The notes beneath the pieces were generated by a model. The model made no database searches. It was not told the origin of the DNA and saw only the letters and a list, made by a program, of their open reading frames with translations. Below are positions 53,821-61,428 of a stretch of DNA of 64,000 bases, in pieces; position 1 is the stretch's first letter; each line of letters opens with the position of its first letter. Both the position numbers and the translations under genes were made by a program. The DNA is from Terriglobales bacterium (GTDB taxonomy: Bacteria > Acidobacteriota > Terriglobia > Terriglobales > Acidobacteriaceae), in the NCBI GenBank assembly GCA_025936825.1, contig JAICSO010000001.1:1054001-1118000 (forward strand), written 5' to 3'.

Positions 53821-54342
53821 TCAGATGTGACTATCAAAGATCGTCCAGGCGACGGACAAGATCTTCCACTGCCCATCAATTTTGCACACCTGCCAGACCT
53901 CGAGGCCTGAATGGTGAACCTTGTCGTTGATGACGAAATCGTAATTAAATGTGACCAGCCCTAGAGGACCGTCCTGGCGAATCTCGATATTGCGAAATCT
54001 CTCTTCGAGTTTGTCCTTCGACGTAGCGAGAAGTGTCGCAAATCCGTCGAGCTGGCTGGGGCCAATCCCATCGAACTGAGCGTCATATTTGCGGGCGCTA
54101 TCAATCTCTTCCTGGGTGTTGGCGTGATGAAAGAGCACATCAGGGTTCAGCACGAGTTTCGTCAGGGCGTACCCGTCTTTACGAATGATGTCTAGGCGGA
54201 ACTCCTCCAATAGGCCGCGGATCTTCGTGAGGTCATCGGCATTGGAGTTGAATTTGGGTTCCGAATCCTGCGCCGACACTTGAAAGGCCAAGCCACACAT
54301 AAGGAGTCCTACGAATACTGCGCCCGCTCTTCTTTTGTTCAT
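53821..54342 (-). CDS. Exported SnoaL/DUF4440-like protein
   Basis: The product has 173 residues from the ATG at 54342 (AAGGAG 8 bases upstream) with a signal peptide (MNKRRAGAVFVGLLMCGLAF). The remainder looks like a small cone-shaped NTF2-like fold: EFRLDIIRKDGYAL, PDVLFHHANTQEEIDS and WQVCKIDGQWKILSVAW. DUF4440 proteins are often of unknown function; ligand binding or isomerase activity is possible. It lies between the A/B-barrel-like gene and the ADOP permease with gaps of 54-64 bases, so it is probably cotranscribed. Confidence 0.8.
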   Translation of the reverse strand: MNKRRAGAVFVGLLMCGLAFQVSAQDSEPKFNSNADDLTKIRGLLEEFRLDIIRKDGYALTKLVLNPDVLFHHANTQEEIDSARKYDAQFDGIGPSQLDGFATLLATSKDKLEERFRNIEIRQDGPLGLVTFNYDFVINDKVHHSGLEVWQVCKIDGQWKILSVAWTIFDSHI

Positions 54343-54406
54343 ATGGCGTTCTCCTTTCAGAATTTGACTTGGCGAATGTGGATCGCTCCAGCTGCGCATA
54401 ACAACG

Positions 54407-54865
54407 TCACTTAAAAACAATTTCACGAATCACTTCATTGCCCAGGAATGTTCTGATCTCATTCCGGTGTACTCTGGCCTGGTTCTGACACGCGCTGCTA
54501 CAGATAACTTTTTCGGTCACAGCTTCGAACTCGTCCTGAGCAGCTTGATCGCCGATGTCTCCGGCAAAAGCCGCCATGTCTTTAAAAGTGACCCAGAGAT
54601 ACATATTGGGCTCATTCGGGTTTGCGGATTCCCTAACGACAACCTTGTAGCCGACGATCAACCCGGCTTTCTTCGCGGCTTCCATGGTGGGCAACCATGT
54701 CGAAGTGATCCATGCCATGTAATCGTCAAAGTGCCCGTAGTTAACGTGTATAAGGCCCAGCTGGGTGACCGGACCGTACCTAAACCCGCGCTTGTCCTCC
54801 GCACTTGCATTAAGCGAAAGGGAGGAAACTGCGAGACACATGGACAAGATGACAGTCTTAGTCAT
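54407..54865 (-). CDS. Small exported protein, possible dimeric alpha/beta-barrel fold
   Basis: The product has 152 residues with a signal peptide (MTKTVILSMCLAVSSLSL). The core (LGLIHVNYGHFDDYMAWITS, then YKVVVRESANPNEPNMYLW) resembles NIPSNAP or stress-responsive A/B-barrel proteins. Two Cys near the C terminus (CSSACQNQ) could form a disulfide in the periplasm. The function is unknown. It is 30 bases after the DinB-like gene and evidently belongs to the same operon. Confidence 0.7.
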   Translation of the reverse strand: MTKTVILSMCLAVSSLSLNASAEDKRGFRYGPVTQLGLIHVNYGHFDDYMAWITSTWLPTMEAAKKAGLIVGYKVVVRESANPNEPNMYLWVTFKDMAAFAGDIGDQAAQDEFEAVTEKVICSSACQNQARVHRNEIRTFLGNEVIREIVFK

Positions 54866-54895
54866 TTCTCTTTACCTCGGTTTTTCATTGTTGTC

Positions 54896-55414
54896 CTACT
54901 TAGACCAGGGCGGAACCACGCCGTTGCTGCGCGCGTACGCGATCGACTGCCCCAGATGCTCGTGTTGATCTTCGAGAACGTGTATCACCGCGTCCTGCCT
55001 CGTCCAGTCTCTTCCGAACAATTTCACCGTAGTCTGCAGGTCGTTGTCGGAAAGTCCTGTAATTGCTTTTTGCAGATTGACGTAAGAAGTCTTTAGAGCT
55101 TCCTGCAATTTCTCCGGATCGGTAATGGGCGCGGGCTTGGCCCCCGCATTCGGCGTACCCGAAAGTACGCCGGCGAGCAGGCCGTTCTCCATAACGATCA
55201 GGTTGAAGACGTCGGCGACGGAGCGAACGCCTTGCCCGGGCTTCCAGTCGTACTTGCCCGACATCACGCGCGCGAGTCCGGTGAATTTGTCGGAAAGTGT
55301 TCCGGCGTCTTTTCCAAAGGCGGCCTGTATTCCTGCCGGCTGCGCCTGCGCCAACGGCACCATTAGAGCGAACGCAAGCGCGCATACTACATACTCAGTC
55401 AGAATCTTCTCCAT
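54896..55414 (-). CDS. Exported DinB-like protein
   Basis: The product has 172 residues. The ATG at 55414 has AGGAG 6 bases upstream and starts a signal peptide (MEKILTEYVVCALAFALMVP). The mature part is a DinB/YfiT-type four-helix bundle: GLARVMSGKYDWKPGQGVRS, FNLIVMENGLLAGVL, then the C-terminal HVLEDQHEHLGQSIAYAR, whose histidines are typical metal ligands. Most DinB proteins are cytoplasmic thiol-dependent metalloenzymes, so an exported one is uncommon outside Acidobacteria. It heads the operon running to the ADOP permease. The repeat at 55453-55520 lies 39 bases upstream of its start. Confidence 0.82.
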   Translation of the reverse strand: MEKILTEYVVCALAFALMVPLAQAQPAGIQAAFGKDAGTLSDKFTGLARVMSGKYDWKPGQGVRSVADVFNLIVMENGLLAGVLSGTPNAGAKPAPITDPEKLQEALKTSYVNLQKAITGLSDNDLQTTVKLFGRDWTRQDAVIHVLEDQHEHLGQSIAYARSNGVVPPWSK

Positions 55415-55452
55415 TTGGAACTCCTGTAGGCGATGTTCCTGCTCACGGGACA

Positions 55453-55520
55453 ATATGCTGAGAAGAACCAGTCTTGGCAGGAAAAGTGACATGCGGCGTT
55501 CCGAAGCGAGACAAGCGGTC
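55453..55520 (-). promoter_or_regulatory. LytTR-type control region, copy 1 (DinB operon)
   Basis: This 68-base block is about 85% identical to 57037-57103. On the minus strand it has two direct repeats, GACCGCTTGTC (55510-55520) and GCCGCATGTC (55488-55497), 22 bases apart, i.e. two helical turns. The spacing fits LytTR-type binding, and ACCGCTTGTC is close to the AlgR site ACCGTTCGTC. It ends 39 bases from the start codon. Confidence 0.6.
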
Positions 55521-55531
55521 AGAGTTGGCGG

Positions 55532-56572
55532 TCAAATACTGGTGCCACGGGTCCGTTCACAGGCTTGATCAGCTAGTTCGTTCATCCGGTCTCGTGCCGG
55601 CTGGAGAACTCCACGTTCGATCTGGTGTACAAGGCCTGTGATTGTGGCGTTCATATGTACCGGCACTCCGGACGCGTGGCCTAACGCGACCACATACCCG
55701 TTGATGAAGTCGACCTCAGTCTTCCGGCCCCGCTCGAAGTCCTGGAGCATCGAAGGTTTGACATCCCCATAGAAGGCAATGATTGCCTCGACCCAGGACT
55801 GATAGTGTTCCTCTGCGGCAAAACTGCTCGGCCATCCGGGCGGAATCGGGTCCACGGACAACCGTTCCAGCCGAGTGCCAATCGCAAGTGCCACGGACAA
55901 CGCTTCCTGGTACGTCTGTCGGAAAACCTTCTTGCCTGCCTCCGTTTCCATGTACTGACGCATGGTTTGCGAACAGAGCGCGCCGAGAGTTGTAACGGAG
56001 CAGTTGATCAGCAGCTTCGACCAAATGGCACCGGTGATGTTCGAAGATGTTTTGACCTCAATCGCTCGACCCAACATGCGCGCAATCCGATCGGTGCGCT
56101 CACTGACGCCACCGGCAAGTTCGCCGATTACTAGATGCCCGGCATTCTTCTGCTCGTAGACGCCGGGTTCTACCATCGTGGCGCCAAAATTTGAGGACCC
56201 TCCAAGGATTCTGTCTTCGCCTAGACGATCCGCAAGCGCCCGTGCAACGCCGCCGTTCTGTATAGGCAACATAATCCCGCCGGGCGCGAGCAGGTCCACC
56301 ACGTGGGGCGCGATTTCCAGTGCCTCCTGCGCTTTGGTGGCAAGCAGGATCAGGTTAAACTGGTCTCCCTTTCCGTAGTCCTCAACTGCGGCAACATCGA
56401 TAACGTCTGCCGTTACCTCTCCTCCGAGCCCGGACACTCGCAGACCCGATCTGCGCAATGCCTCTGCAGAATCGGTATTGCGAACCGCAAGCCGGACGGG
56501 CAATCCAGCGCGGATGGCCCGCGCGGCGATTGTTCCACCCAACGCGCCAATGCCCACTATCAGTATTTGCAT
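55532..56572 (-). CDS. Ketopantoate reductase family protein (ApbA/PanE)
   Basis: The product has 346 residues from the ATG at 56572. The N-terminal Rossmann loop reads ILIVGIGALGGTIAARAIRA, with LLATKAQEALEIAP and LPIQNGGV in the middle. The catalytic Lys is in the IWSKLLINCSVTTLGALC segment, and the C-terminal part has ERGRKTEVDFINGYVV. Real PanE makes pantoate with NADPH, but many family members reduce other 2-keto acids. It lies 44 bases after the RidA-like gene, so a role in imine/keto acid handling together with RidA is possible (inference). Confidence 0.87.
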   Translation of the reverse strand: MQILIVGIGALGGTIAARAIRAGLPVRLAVRNTDSAEALRRSGLRVSGLGGEVTADVIDVAAVEDYGKGDQFNLILLATKAQEALEIAPHVVDLLAPGGIMLPIQNGGVARALADRLGEDRILGGSSNFGATMVEPGVYEQKNAGHLVIGELAGGVSERTDRIARMLGRAIEVKTSSNITGAIWSKLLINCSVTTLGALCSQTMRQYMETEAGKKVFRQTYQEALSVALAIGTRLERLSVDPIPPGWPSSFAAEEHYQSWVEAIIAFYGDVKPSMLQDFERGRKTEVDFINGYVVALGHASGVPVHMNATITGLVHQIERGVLQPARDRMNELADQACERTRGTSI

Positions 56573-56616
56573 TTTGGCATCTCTGAGATCCCAGAATGAG
56601 GCCTCCTTGCGTCGCC

Positions 56617-56997
56617 TCAAGCCTTGACGACGAGGTCGATCTCAACGCAGGCCCCAAGCGGCAGCGCGGCCACCCCGATCGCCGTGCGGGCCGGAAAGGG
56701 CGGACCAAAATACTTTGCGTAGACGCCATTCATCGCGGCGTAGTCACTCATGTTCGTGAGAAACACGCGGGTGCACGCAACGTGATCGAAGCTCTTCCCG
56801 GCCGCCTTGAGAACCGCAGAGAGATTCTGGAAGACGCGCTCCGTCTCGGCCACAATGCCCCCCTCGACCACCTTGCCAGTCGCCGGGTCTTGGCCGACAT
56901 GACCGCTGACGTAGAGGAGACCATCGACTTCGATCGCCTGGGAAAACGGGCCGACCGGCGGCGTAAGTTCCGGAGAGGTAATCGCGATCTTGCTCAT
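56617..56997 (-). CDS. RidA family (YjgF/YER057c/UK114) protein
   Basis: The product has 126 residues, near the family norm. It has the N-terminal PPVGPFSQAI and LLYVSGHVGQDPATG blocks, then CTRVFLTNMSDYAAMN. The C-terminal ARTAIGVAALPLGACVEIDL contains the Arg that binds the carboxylate of the enamine/imine substrate in true RidA. RidA hydrolyses reactive 2-aminoacrylate-type intermediates to keto acids and ammonia. It is first in an operon with the PanE-like gene. The control region at 57037-57103 is 40 bases upstream of its start. Confidence 0.9.
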   Translation of the reverse strand: MSKIAITSPELTPPVGPFSQAIEVDGLLYVSGHVGQDPATGKVVEGGIVAETERVFQNLSAVLKAAGKSFDHVACTRVFLTNMSDYAAMNGVYAKYFGPPFPARTAIGVAALPLGACVEIDLVVKA

Positions 56998-57036
56998 AGC
57001 AAACTCCTGTGGATACTGGGTTAGTGGGTATGGAAC

Positions 57037-57103
57037 ATACGCTGCGAAGAACCAGCGTCTGCAGGAAAAGTGACATGCGGCGGCCGAAGTGAGACAAGCG
57101 GTC
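57037..57103 (-). promoter_or_regulatory. LytTR-type control region, copy 2 (RidA operon / LytS promoter)
   Basis: The direct repeats are GACCGCTTGTC (57093-57103) and GCCGCATGTC (57072-57081) on the minus strand, 21 bases apart. The block ends 40 bases from the ridA-like start, against 39 in copy 1. It also lies 66 bases upstream of the divergent LytS-like gene, so it may serve autoregulation. Confidence 0.6.
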
Positions 57104-57136
57104 TGTCCTGAGTGATTTCTTCTTCGAAGTCTCCGC

Positions 57137-57142
57137 TATAAT
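57137..57142 (+). promoter_or_regulatory. -10 element of the LytS-like gene
   Basis: A perfect TATAAT, followed by GGAGAGG at 57150-57156 and the TTG start at 57169. No good -35 element is seen at the right distance, which suggests an activator-dependent promoter. Confidence 0.5.
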
Positions 57143-57168
57143 CCGTCCCGGAGAGGTCGACACACCCA

Positions 57169-58296
57169 TTGCTCAAGGCCACACCAGGCAGGGGACGGAC
57201 GAGATGGATTTTGATCCCGTGTGCGTGGACGATTGTAGGACTGTTGTTCACGGTGCAGGAGATCGCCGTGGCGAAGGTACACGGCGGGCACGTCAGTTGG
57301 GTGTTCGTGGGTGTGATCGAACTCGTCTACTGGAATGTATGGGCGGCATTCACACCGCTTGTGATTGCTCTGGCAAAACGGTTCCCGTTGACGGGGCCGA
57401 GGTTTGCATCTCATATAGCGATCCACACAATTGCGTCGTTCCTGATGGCTCCCCTGGCATCAGTCACCGAATACTTTCTGAGCCGTGGAATTCTGGGACT
57501 TCTTTATCGCATATCCGATCCTGGTGCACCACGCCCTGTTCCGACGTTTACGGGCAGTGTTGTATCCATGAGCCTCACCGGCGTGCTTACGTACTGGTTA
57601 GTTGTGGGACTGTATCAGTCTATCCACTTTTACCAGGCCGCAATGGAGCGCCAGACTAAAGCGGCACAACTGCAGATGCAGCTCTCCCATGCCGAGCTGG
57701 AGAACCTCAAGAGCCAGTTACATCCGCACTTTTTGTTCAACAGTCTTCACACCATTGGGGTCCTGATGCAGGAAGACGTCGATGCTGCAAGCCATCTACT
57801 GGTCAGCCTCGGCGACTTGCTGCGGATAGCCCTCGAACGACGGGACAACGAGATCACCCTCGAGAGCGAACTCGAGTTCGTCGGCAAGTATCTCGAAATC
57901 GAACAGACACGCTTTCACGATCGGTTGAAAGTTCACATGGAAGTGCCACCTGACCTTCTCGGAGTCTATGTACCGAGCCTGGCCCTTCAGCCACTGGTCG
58001 AGAATGCCATCAAGCACGGCATCAGCGTCGATTCCGCCGCAGGCCGGCTGGAGATCGCTGCGCACCGTAACAATGGCAGAGTTTCGCTCCGCGTCCGCGA
58101 CGATGGCCCGGGTCCGGCACCGGGATCGCGCCTGCGATTCGGCGTCGGACTCACCAATATCCAGTTGCGCTTGAAGCAGCTGTACGGGGACAAGTCGTCG
58201 CTGGAACTCACCGGCGGCAACGGTCGAGGCTGTGAGGCCATCATCACCATTCCACTGCGGAGTTCGCATGAAGACGCGAGTCCTCATCGTCGATGA
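57169..58296 (+). CDS. LytS/YehU-type sensor histidine kinase
   Basis: The product has 375 residues with four membrane segments (about residues 14-30, 45-69, 82-100 and 128-150). The short cytoplasmic module of the His_kinase/LytS class follows. The phosphoacceptor region is QLHPHFLFNSLHTIG around His185/187, then the N box LVENAIKHG and G box DDGPGPAPGSRL. TTG is the only possible start, since a stop codon precedes it. It overlaps the response regulator gene by 29 bases, so the pair is translationally linked. The signal is unknown; the small membrane domain suggests an envelope or small-ligand cue. Confidence 0.9.
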   Translation: MLKATPGRGRTRWILIPCAWTIVGLLFTVQEIAVAKVHGGHVSWVFVGVIELVYWNVWAAFTPLVIALAKRFPLTGPRFASHIAIHTIASFLMAPLASVTEYFLSRGILGLLYRISDPGAPRPVPTFTGSVVSMSLTGVLTYWLVVGLYQSIHFYQAAMERQTKAAQLQMQLSHAELENLKSQLHPHFLFNSLHTIGVLMQEDVDAASHLLVSLGDLLRIALERRDNEITLESELEFVGKYLEIEQTRFHDRLKVHMEVPPDLLGVYVPSLALQPLVENAIKHGISVDSAAGRLEIAAHRNNGRVSLRVRDDGPGPAPGSRLRFGVGLTNIQLRLKQLYGDKSSLELTGGNGRGCEAIITIPLRSSHEDASPHRR

Positions 58297-59026
58297 CGAA
58301 CCGATCGCCCGCCGCGGTATTCGTCGCTATCTGGCCGAACACGACGGCATTGAAGTTGTAGGCGAGGCGGCGAACGGAATGAGTGCGGTGGAGCAGATCA
58401 ATGAACTTCATCCCGACATCGTTTTTCTCGATGTGCAGATGCCTGATCTGGATGGCTTTGGAGTCATCGAAAATGTCGAGCCATCGACCCACCCCGCTCC
58501 CGTTTATGTCTTCGTTACGGCTCACGATGCGCACGCCATTCGCGCATTCGAAGTGCACGCTGTTGACTATCTGTTGAAGCCGTATGATAAGGAGCGATTT
58601 GGCAAGGCCCTGGCTCACGCACTACAGGTCGTCGAACACCGTGGGACAGCAAATCGAGGTCTCGAACCACTGCTCCAAGCCCTCCGTAGTCTCCGCCCGT
58701 TCGAACGCTTTGTGGTGAAGGACAAGAAGCGGATTTTCTTTGTTCCCGTTCCCCATGTCTTGTGGATCGAAGCCACGGGAAACTATGCCTGCATACACAC
58801 CGCCAGCGACAGTCACCTGTTGCGGGACACCCTGGCACACCTGGAAGCAAAGCTGGCGCCACACCACTTCATCCGCGTGCGGAAATCGGCCATCGTGAAC
58901 GGCGCCTGCATTAGAGAGATTCGTCCGATGTTCGATGGGGTTTACGACATCGTCCTGGCAGAAGGAACGGTGGTCACGTCGAGCCGCAGATACGCTCACA
59001 AGTTGCGGGCTCTGCTGGAATCGTAG
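58268..59026 (+). CDS. LytTR-family response regulator
   Basis: The product has 252 residues from the ATG at 58268 (GCGGAG five bases upstream). Residues 1-120 are a receiver domain with phospho-acceptor Asp55 (IVFLDVQMPDLDG), acidic pocket VDDEP and the KPYDKERFG lysine. Residues about 150-250 are the LytTR DNA-binding domain (LWIEATGNYACIHT, HHFIRVRKSAIVNGACI). LytTR proteins such as AlgR and AgrA bind paired direct repeats about 21-22 bp apart. Such pairs stand upstream of two neighbouring operons (55453-55520, 57037-57103), which are the likely targets. Confidence 0.92.
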   Translation: MKTRVLIVDDEPIARRGIRRYLAEHDGIEVVGEAANGMSAVEQINELHPDIVFLDVQMPDLDGFGVIENVEPSTHPAPVYVFVTAHDAHAIRAFEVHAVDYLLKPYDKERFGKALAHALQVVEHRGTANRGLEPLLQALRSLRPFERFVVKDKKRIFFVPVPHVLWIEATGNYACIHTASDSHLLRDTLAHLEAKLAPHHFIRVRKSAIVNGACIREIRPMFDGVYDIVLAEGTVVTSSRRYAHKLRALLES

Positions 59027-59069
59027 TCTTGCCAATAGCCCGGAGGACGGGATTCGTGTGCACTTGCAG

Positions 59070-59174
59070 TCCAGCGAGATCGTTACATTTTTTCTTGGCG
59101 CAAATGCCTCATTGGCCCTGCTCGTGGGCGGCACCGGCATTATGAATATCATGCCGATCTCGGCTACCCCTTGA
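59070..59174 (+). pseudogene. Fragment of a MacB/FtsX-type permease
   Basis: The frame reads SSEIVTFFLGANASLALLVG, then GTGIMNIMPISAT, closely matching the first membrane helix of the MacB FtsX domain (LVGGIGIMNIM). It stops directly afterwards. Nothing of the rest of a permease is present. Its 3' end overlaps the integrase remnant on the other strand, marking a rearrangement junction. Confidence 0.7.
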
Positions 59175-59832
59175 ATGCCGCTTCGCAGGCTGTGAACAGG
59201 GCATCCAAATCTTCTTTTTCGTTATATCTCGGGTTCTTCCTCGACGAATCGCGGCCAGTCGTTCTTGCCCGCAAGTCCGCGAATCCTTTGTGCTTTCAAA
59301 AAGGTCATCAGGTTCTCGAATTTGTTGTAAACGGAACGTGGCGCCTGATCCTTCTCGTCGCGCAGGAACGCCGCGAACTTGAGCAAGTCTTTTCTCTCTA
59401 TCCTCATCCACGTAGATTTTCGAGCAGCATTGAGCGAAGTATCGCAGCGTGAGGTCGTATGCCGCATAAGTCTTTCTTTTGCGGCTGAGTTTTGTGTCTT
59501 CCAAGTAGTCCGAAATGGCAGCGCTCAGGAGTCGGCGTCCGTTCTTGGACTCGGTCGCGATCGCGACCCCATTGTTCCTCGCATTCAGTTCAGCTTCCTT
59601 ACGCAGACGGCGTGCAGTGGCATCAGTCTGCGTTCTTGCCGACAGACACACGCCTACGCTTTGTGCCTTCGTACCACTCCAAATAGTAGGAACCTTCCCG
59701 GTGGCGCTCAGGGATGCCGTTAACGAGAACTGTGTCAGGTGTGATTCGACCGTTTGCTGAGAGAACTACAGGGCAGTACCGAATGCCGGCATCAGTACGG
59801 ACTCGCTTAGTAACGTTGCACTGCCGATTCAT
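59164..59832 (-). pseudogene. Decayed tyrosine integrase next to tRNA-Ser
   Basis: The minus-strand pieces in three frames join into the N-terminal half of a phage-type integrase. They run from MNRQCNVTKRVRTDAGIRYC and EGSYYLEWYEGTKRRRVSVG, via DATARRLRKEAELNARNNG and YLEDTKLSRKRKTYAAYDLT, then RKDLLKFAAFLRDEKDQAPR, to NEKEDLDALFTACEAAFKG and a stop. Frameshifts lie near 59627, 59400 and 59225. The catalytic domain with the Arg/His/Tyr residues is absent. It begins 71 bases from the tRNA-Ser 3' end, the usual place for an integrase of a tRNA-targeting element. Confidence 0.88.
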
Positions 59833-59853
59833 TGGTGATCCTTCCTGATTTCT

Positions 59854-59876
59854 AGTATCAGTGTAGGTATCACCGG
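59854..59876 (+). repeat. GTATCA repeat pair between integrase remnant and tRNA-Ser
   Basis: GTATCAGTG, TA, GGTATCACC. It resembles 26694-26712 near the other proposed end of the island. Confidence 0.4.
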
Positions 59877-59903
59877 CACGTAAGTGCTAGATAACAAACG
59901 TAA

Positions 59904-59993
59904 TGGCGGAGAGGGAGGGATTCGAACCCCCGATACCCGTTAAGGTATGTCCGCTTTCGAGGCGGATCGTTTCAACCACTCACGCACCTCTCC
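59904..59993 (-). tRNA. tRNA-Ser (anticodon CGA)
   Basis: A 90-base class II tRNA with a long variable arm. The 5' strand GGAGAGG pairs with CCTCTCC, the anticodon stem-loop reads CCGCCTCGAAAGCGG with CGA in the loop, and the T arm contains GGTTCGAATCC. Discriminator G and CCA are encoded. Its 3' 21 bases recur at 26534-26554. Confidence 0.95.
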
Positions 59994-60055
59994 GGAAGCG
60001 GCAATCAGCACTCAGTCTTCATCCATGCAGCCGAAGTGAGTGATCCTGTGACGTT

Positions 60056-60550
60056 TCAAACCGTGCCCTGGCGCCTGCTCCTAAAAAACCCCTGCAACAT
60101 CTCTGAGCACCTACCGGCAAGAACGCCCCCACAAATCTCAATCTTGTGGTTCAGTCCTGGGTGGTTCAGCACCTGCATGACCGAGTGAACCGCCCCGGCT
60201 TTGGGATCTTCAGCGCCATATACTAAACGACGAACACGCGCGTGAATTAACGCTCCCGCGCACATCGCACACGGTTCAATTGTAGCAAACAGATCACAAT
60301 CGCCCAGACGGTAGTTACCGAGGTTTGCGCCGGCTTCGCGCAGTGCAATTATCTCGGCGTGAGCGGTTGGATCGGCATCCGATATATTCTGGTTCCAGCC
60401 TCGTCCTACGATCTTACCGTTGCACACCACCACGGCTCCCACCGGGACCTCTCCGGCCTCGAGCGCTCGCTGGGCGCATCGCAGTGCCTCTTCCATCCAG
60501 AGTTCGTCAGTGGCAGGGTGGATGACTTGTTCGCGCGCGGCATCCTCCAT
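60056..60550 (-). CDS. tadA: tRNA-specific adenosine deaminase
   Basis: The product has 164 residues from the ATG at 60550. The zinc deaminase motifs are intact: TAHAEIIALREA (His and catalytic Glu) and EPCAMCAGALIHAR (two Cys). The segment VYGAEDPKAGAVHSVMQVLN is typical of TadA, which converts A34 to inosine in tRNA-Arg(ACG). A longer in-frame reading exists but has no domain content and runs into the neighbour gene. The start lies 22 bases after the DUF1275 stop on the same strand. Confidence 0.93.
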   Translation of the reverse strand: MEDAAREQVIHPATDELWMEEALRCAQRALEAGEVPVGAVVVCNGKIVGRGWNQNISDADPTAHAEIIALREAGANLGNYRLGDCDLFATIEPCAMCAGALIHARVRRLVYGAEDPKAGAVHSVMQVLNHPGLNHKIEICGGVLAGRCSEMLQGFFRSRRQGTV

Positions 60551-60572
60551 GGGTCCATTGTAGCTGTGGCAG

Positions 60573-61370
60573 TTACCGTTCCGACTGCTCGCGTTCCTCT
60601 TCGATTGAGAGCGGCTGCATAAGGTCTGTGCTGATTGCAACCAGTAGCATGCACGACGGGACCAGGAACGAGCGCCGGTGCCAGTGGAGTGCGCCATACG
60701 TGCCGCAAATCGCTCCAATTACGTACAGCAGCCAAATCGAAAAAATGAATCGAGCCTCGCGTGCGGTCTGCCTCCTGGCCTCGCGCAATTCGTCTAGACG
60801 TTGAGTATCCGCGTGGAAGAGGTCATACGTGCGAAATATCCAGTGCGATAGGAGTTGGGAAAGCTTGTTGATCATTCCCGTAACGAATGTCGTGTGCACG
60901 GTGAGAGCGCCAATTCGCGTCAACGTCGCCGTCTGAAATCCCATCGCCGCAGCAAGCATTGAAAGCGGGAGTGCGACTTCGGCAAAGGGGATCTCCGGTC
61001 GCGGAGGTACCAACATCATTCCGCCTAGCAACAGCACCGTTTCGCATCCCAACGTAATCGCTGCGATACTGCGGAAACGCACGCGGGCAGCCGCTTCGAT
61101 CAGGACTCTCCCCACCAGCGATCCCACGACAAACGCCGCCAACACCAAGCCCGTAATTCCAAGCGCGTTCCAGTCTCGCTGTACAAGATGTTTTCCCAGT
61201 CGCACCGTTGTCCCAGTCATGTGCGCGGAGAAAATGTCGTAGATCGTGATGGCGCCGGCGATGTCGACGAACCCAGCTATGAAGGTGAGCCACAACGCGA
61301 CCGCAGACTTAATGGGGCGCTTGTCGATTTTCGCCGTGTCTTTACCACCCAAATACAGGGCCGCCTTCAA
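60573..61370 (-). CDS. DUF1275 (YoaK-like) membrane protein
   Basis: The product has 265 residues. The start at 61370 would be TTG with AAGAG upstream; a second TTG six codons later is also possible. Five to six hydrophobic segments include FIAGFVDIAGAITIYDIFSA, HMTGTTVRLG and the conserved LTVHTTFVTGMINKLSQLL, which identify DUF1275. The biochemical role of this family is unknown. It lies directly upstream of tadA and may be cotranscribed. Confidence 0.85.
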   Translation of the reverse strand: MKAALYLGGKDTAKIDKRPIKSAVALWLTFIAGFVDIAGAITIYDIFSAHMTGTTVRLGKHLVQRDWNALGITGLVLAAFVVGSLVGRVLIEAAARVRFRSIAAITLGCETVLLLGGMMLVPPRPEIPFAEVALPLSMLAAAMGFQTATLTRIGALTVHTTFVTGMINKLSQLLSHWIFRTYDLFHADTQRLDELREARRQTAREARFIFSIWLLYVIGAICGTYGALHWHRRSFLVPSCMLLVAISTDLMQPLSIEEEREQSER

Positions 61371-61428
61371 AGCCCGACTCTTGGATGAGGTTTGCGGCGT
61401 GGTTGTTTGTTATTCCGGGGTGCCAGCC

